The notes beneath the pieces were generated by a model. It did not search any database, was not told where the DNA came from, and saw nothing but the letters and a program-made list of their open reading frames with translations. A stretch of 64,000 nucleotides of DNA. Source: Streptomyces flaveolus. GTDB lineage: Bacteria; Actinomycetota; Actinomycetes; Streptomycetales; Streptomycetaceae. The stretch lies in the NCBI RefSeq assembly GCF_014648815.1, contig NZ_BMRV01000008.1:62001-126000 (forward strand). Direction: 5' to 3'. Positions 62,894-64,000 of the stretch are shown piece after piece (positions within the stretch are counted from its first letter, which is position 1; each line of letters opens with the position of its first letter). Both the position numbers and the translations under genes were made by a program.

Positions 62894-63870
62894 ACGGCGG
62901 CCTCCCGGCGCAGCCGGGCCCGGACCTCGGTGAGGCCGGCGCGCGCCTTCTGCAGGGGCGTCGGCGGCAGGGTGCGGGTCGCGCCCCGGGCGAAGTACCG
63001 CTCGACGTAGAACTGGACGACGGACACGGCGCTGGTGAGGACCAGGTACCAGACGGTGGCGACCAGCAGCAGCGGCACGATGTCGCCGGGGTAGGTGCTG
63101 CCCATGGTCTGCACCGAGCCGAACAGGTCGAGCAGGGACACGTAGAACACCAGGGACGTGCCCTTGATGAGGCCGATGAGCTGGTTGACGTAGTTCGGGG
63201 TGATGGACCGCAGGGCCTGCGGCAGGACGATCCGGCGGAACTGGTAGCCCTTCGGCAGGCCGAGGGCCGCGGCCGCCTCGTGCTGGCCCTGGTCGACGGA
63301 GAGGATGCCGCCGCGGACCACCTCGGAGGCGTAGGCCGCCTCGTTGAGGCTGAGGCCGACGACGGCGACGGCCAGGTCGGTGGCGAGGCGGGACTCGTCG
63401 AAGGTCACGAAGGCCGGCCCGAAGGGCACACCGAGGCTCAACGTCTGGTACAGGGCGGAGAAGTTGTAGAGGAAGATCAGGACGACGATCAGCGGGACGG
63501 ACCGGAACAGCCACGTGTAGGTCCAGCTCACGGCGCGCAGGACCGGGCTGCCGGAGAGCCGGGCGAGGGCGAGCAGGACGCCGCCCAGCAGTCCGAGCAC
63601 GGCGCTGAGCGCGGCCACTTCGAGGGTGACGAGGAGGCCGTCGAGGACGGTAGGCCGCAGGAACCAGTAGCGGAAGCGGTCCCACTGGTAGAAGGGGTTG
63701 GTGGCCAGGCCGTGGACGATCTGGGCGACGACGACCAGGACGGCGGCGGTCGCGATCCAGCGGCCGGGCCGGCGCAGCGGCAGCACCCGCTGGGCGGCGG
63801 GTGGCCGGGGGCTGTCGGTGGCGGGCGGTGCCTCGACGAGGGACACGGCGGCGCCCGGGGGTTCGCTCAT
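62890..63870 (-). CDS. Amino-acid ABC transporter permease
   Basis: A 326-residue permease. A cytoplasmic N-terminal extension of about 35 residues precedes 5-6 membrane helices. The EAA loop is present as [45 protein letters not shown], and the family segment [20 protein letters not shown] lies before it. It is coupled to the ATPase gene by a 4-base overlap. The ATG at 63870 itself overlaps a stop of an open frame that enters the window from the right edge. It carries the imported amino-acid derivative across the membrane. Confidence 0.94.
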   Translation of the reverse strand: MSEPPGAAVSLVEAPPATDSPRPPAAQRVLPLRRPGRWIATAAVLVVVAQIVHGLATNPFYQWDRFRYWFLRPTVLDGLLVTLEVAALSAVLGLLGGVLLALARLSGSPVLRAVSWTYTWLFRSVPLIVVLIFLYNFSALYQTLSLGVPFGPAFVTFDESRLATDLAVAVVGLSLNEAAYASEVVRGGILSVDQGQHEAAAALGLPKGYQFRRIVLPQALRSITPNYVNQLIGLIKGTSLVFYVSLLDLFGSVQTMGSTYPGDIVPLLLVATVWYLVLTSAVSVVQFYVERYFARGATRTLPPTPLQKARAGLTEVRARLRREAAV

Positions 63871-64000
63871 GGGAGGACTCCGGTGGATTCGGACACCCCG
63901 GGGTTCGTGCGGACGGCGGTGGGCCGCTGCGGCGCGATGGCGCGGCGGGAGCCGCTCCAGGCGCGAGGCGGCGCACGGGGCAGGGCACGGGACCGGGGCG
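63867..64000 (-). CDS. Possible C-terminal end of an upstream gene (partial)
   Basis: The minus-strand frame is open from the window edge (64000) to a TGA at 63869-63867, which overlaps the permease ATG (ATGA). It encodes about 44 residues ending [12 protein letters not shown], after an arginine/alanine/proline-rich stretch. The overlap would fit coupling to a preceding operon gene. Too little is visible to identify it, and a chance open frame in GC-rich DNA is quite possible. Confidence 0.3.
   Translation of the reverse strand, partial: PRSRALPRAPPRAWSGSRRAIAPQRPTAVRTNPGVSESTGVLP

Overview
The window looks like chromosomal DNA of a Streptomyces or close relative. It is very GC-rich and uses many GTG starts. 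It also carries families typical of streptomycetes: DUF6328 and DUF5302 proteins, PP2C-type phosphatases fused to anti-sigma-like kinase domains, a LAL-type LuxR regulator, an ECF sigma factor, a monomeric NADP isocitrate dehydrogenase, a tendamistat-type alpha-amylase inhibitor and a SoxR-box ABC exporter. I saw no rRNA, tRNA, CRISPR array, transposase or phage gene. The accessory character lies in the mix of catabolic, biosynthetic and signalling clusters and several decaying genes.

Layout. 1-4.3 kb: acyl-CoA dehydrogenase and APH-like kinase (coupled), then a DUF485-like protein coupled to a sodium:solute symporter. 4.6-7.7 kb: PhyH-type dioxygenase and a GAF/PP2C/HATPase regulator. 7.7-13.0 kb: TetR regulator, a self-sufficient CYP102-type P450-reductase fusion (convergent, shared terminator) and a divergent zinc alcohol dehydrogenase. 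13.0-15.3 kb: DUF1345 and PucR gene remnants, a metallophosphoesterase and a secreted alpha-amylase inhibitor. 15.7-23.4 kb: a CoA-ester degradation locus (MaoC hydratase, MHS-type transporter, thiolase, LysR, CoA-transferase A and B, 3-hydroxyacyl-CoA dehydrogenase) with LysR-type inverted repeats. 23.5-29.9 kb: a leftward five-gene cluster (ATP-grasp, radical SAM, ATP-grasp, MFS, cystathionine-lyase-like PLP enzyme) that looks like an undescribed small peptide or amino-acid natural-product pathway.

30.4-31.9 kb: a hypothetical gene, a chagasin-like lipoprotein and the wreck of a WXG-like/cysteine-peptidase protein. 32.0-39.8 kb: DUF6328, DUF5302, DEAD-box helicase, pntB-pntA transhydrogenase and a second PP2C/HATPase regulator. 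40.0-48.6 kb: SoxR-box ABC exporter, a flippase-like membrane protein, secreted trypsin-like protease, MscS channel, icd and an N-formylglutamate amidohydrolase. 48.6-57.4 kb: a protease-rich signalling island (unknown protein overlapping an ECF sigma factor, a cytosolic subtilase, a divergent TPR-CHAT caspase-like protein, a LAL regulator and a metzincin whose catalytic Glu is Gln). 57.5-64 kb: an operon with an amino-acid ABC transporter, N-acetyltransferase and two flavin monooxygenases, resembling N-acetylation-dependent catabolism of S-modified cysteines.

The two most promising candidates for an undescribed system are the protease/sigma island (48.6-57.4 kb) and the radical SAM/twin ATP-grasp cluster (23.5-29.9 kb). 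Both functions are inferred from domains and gene order only.
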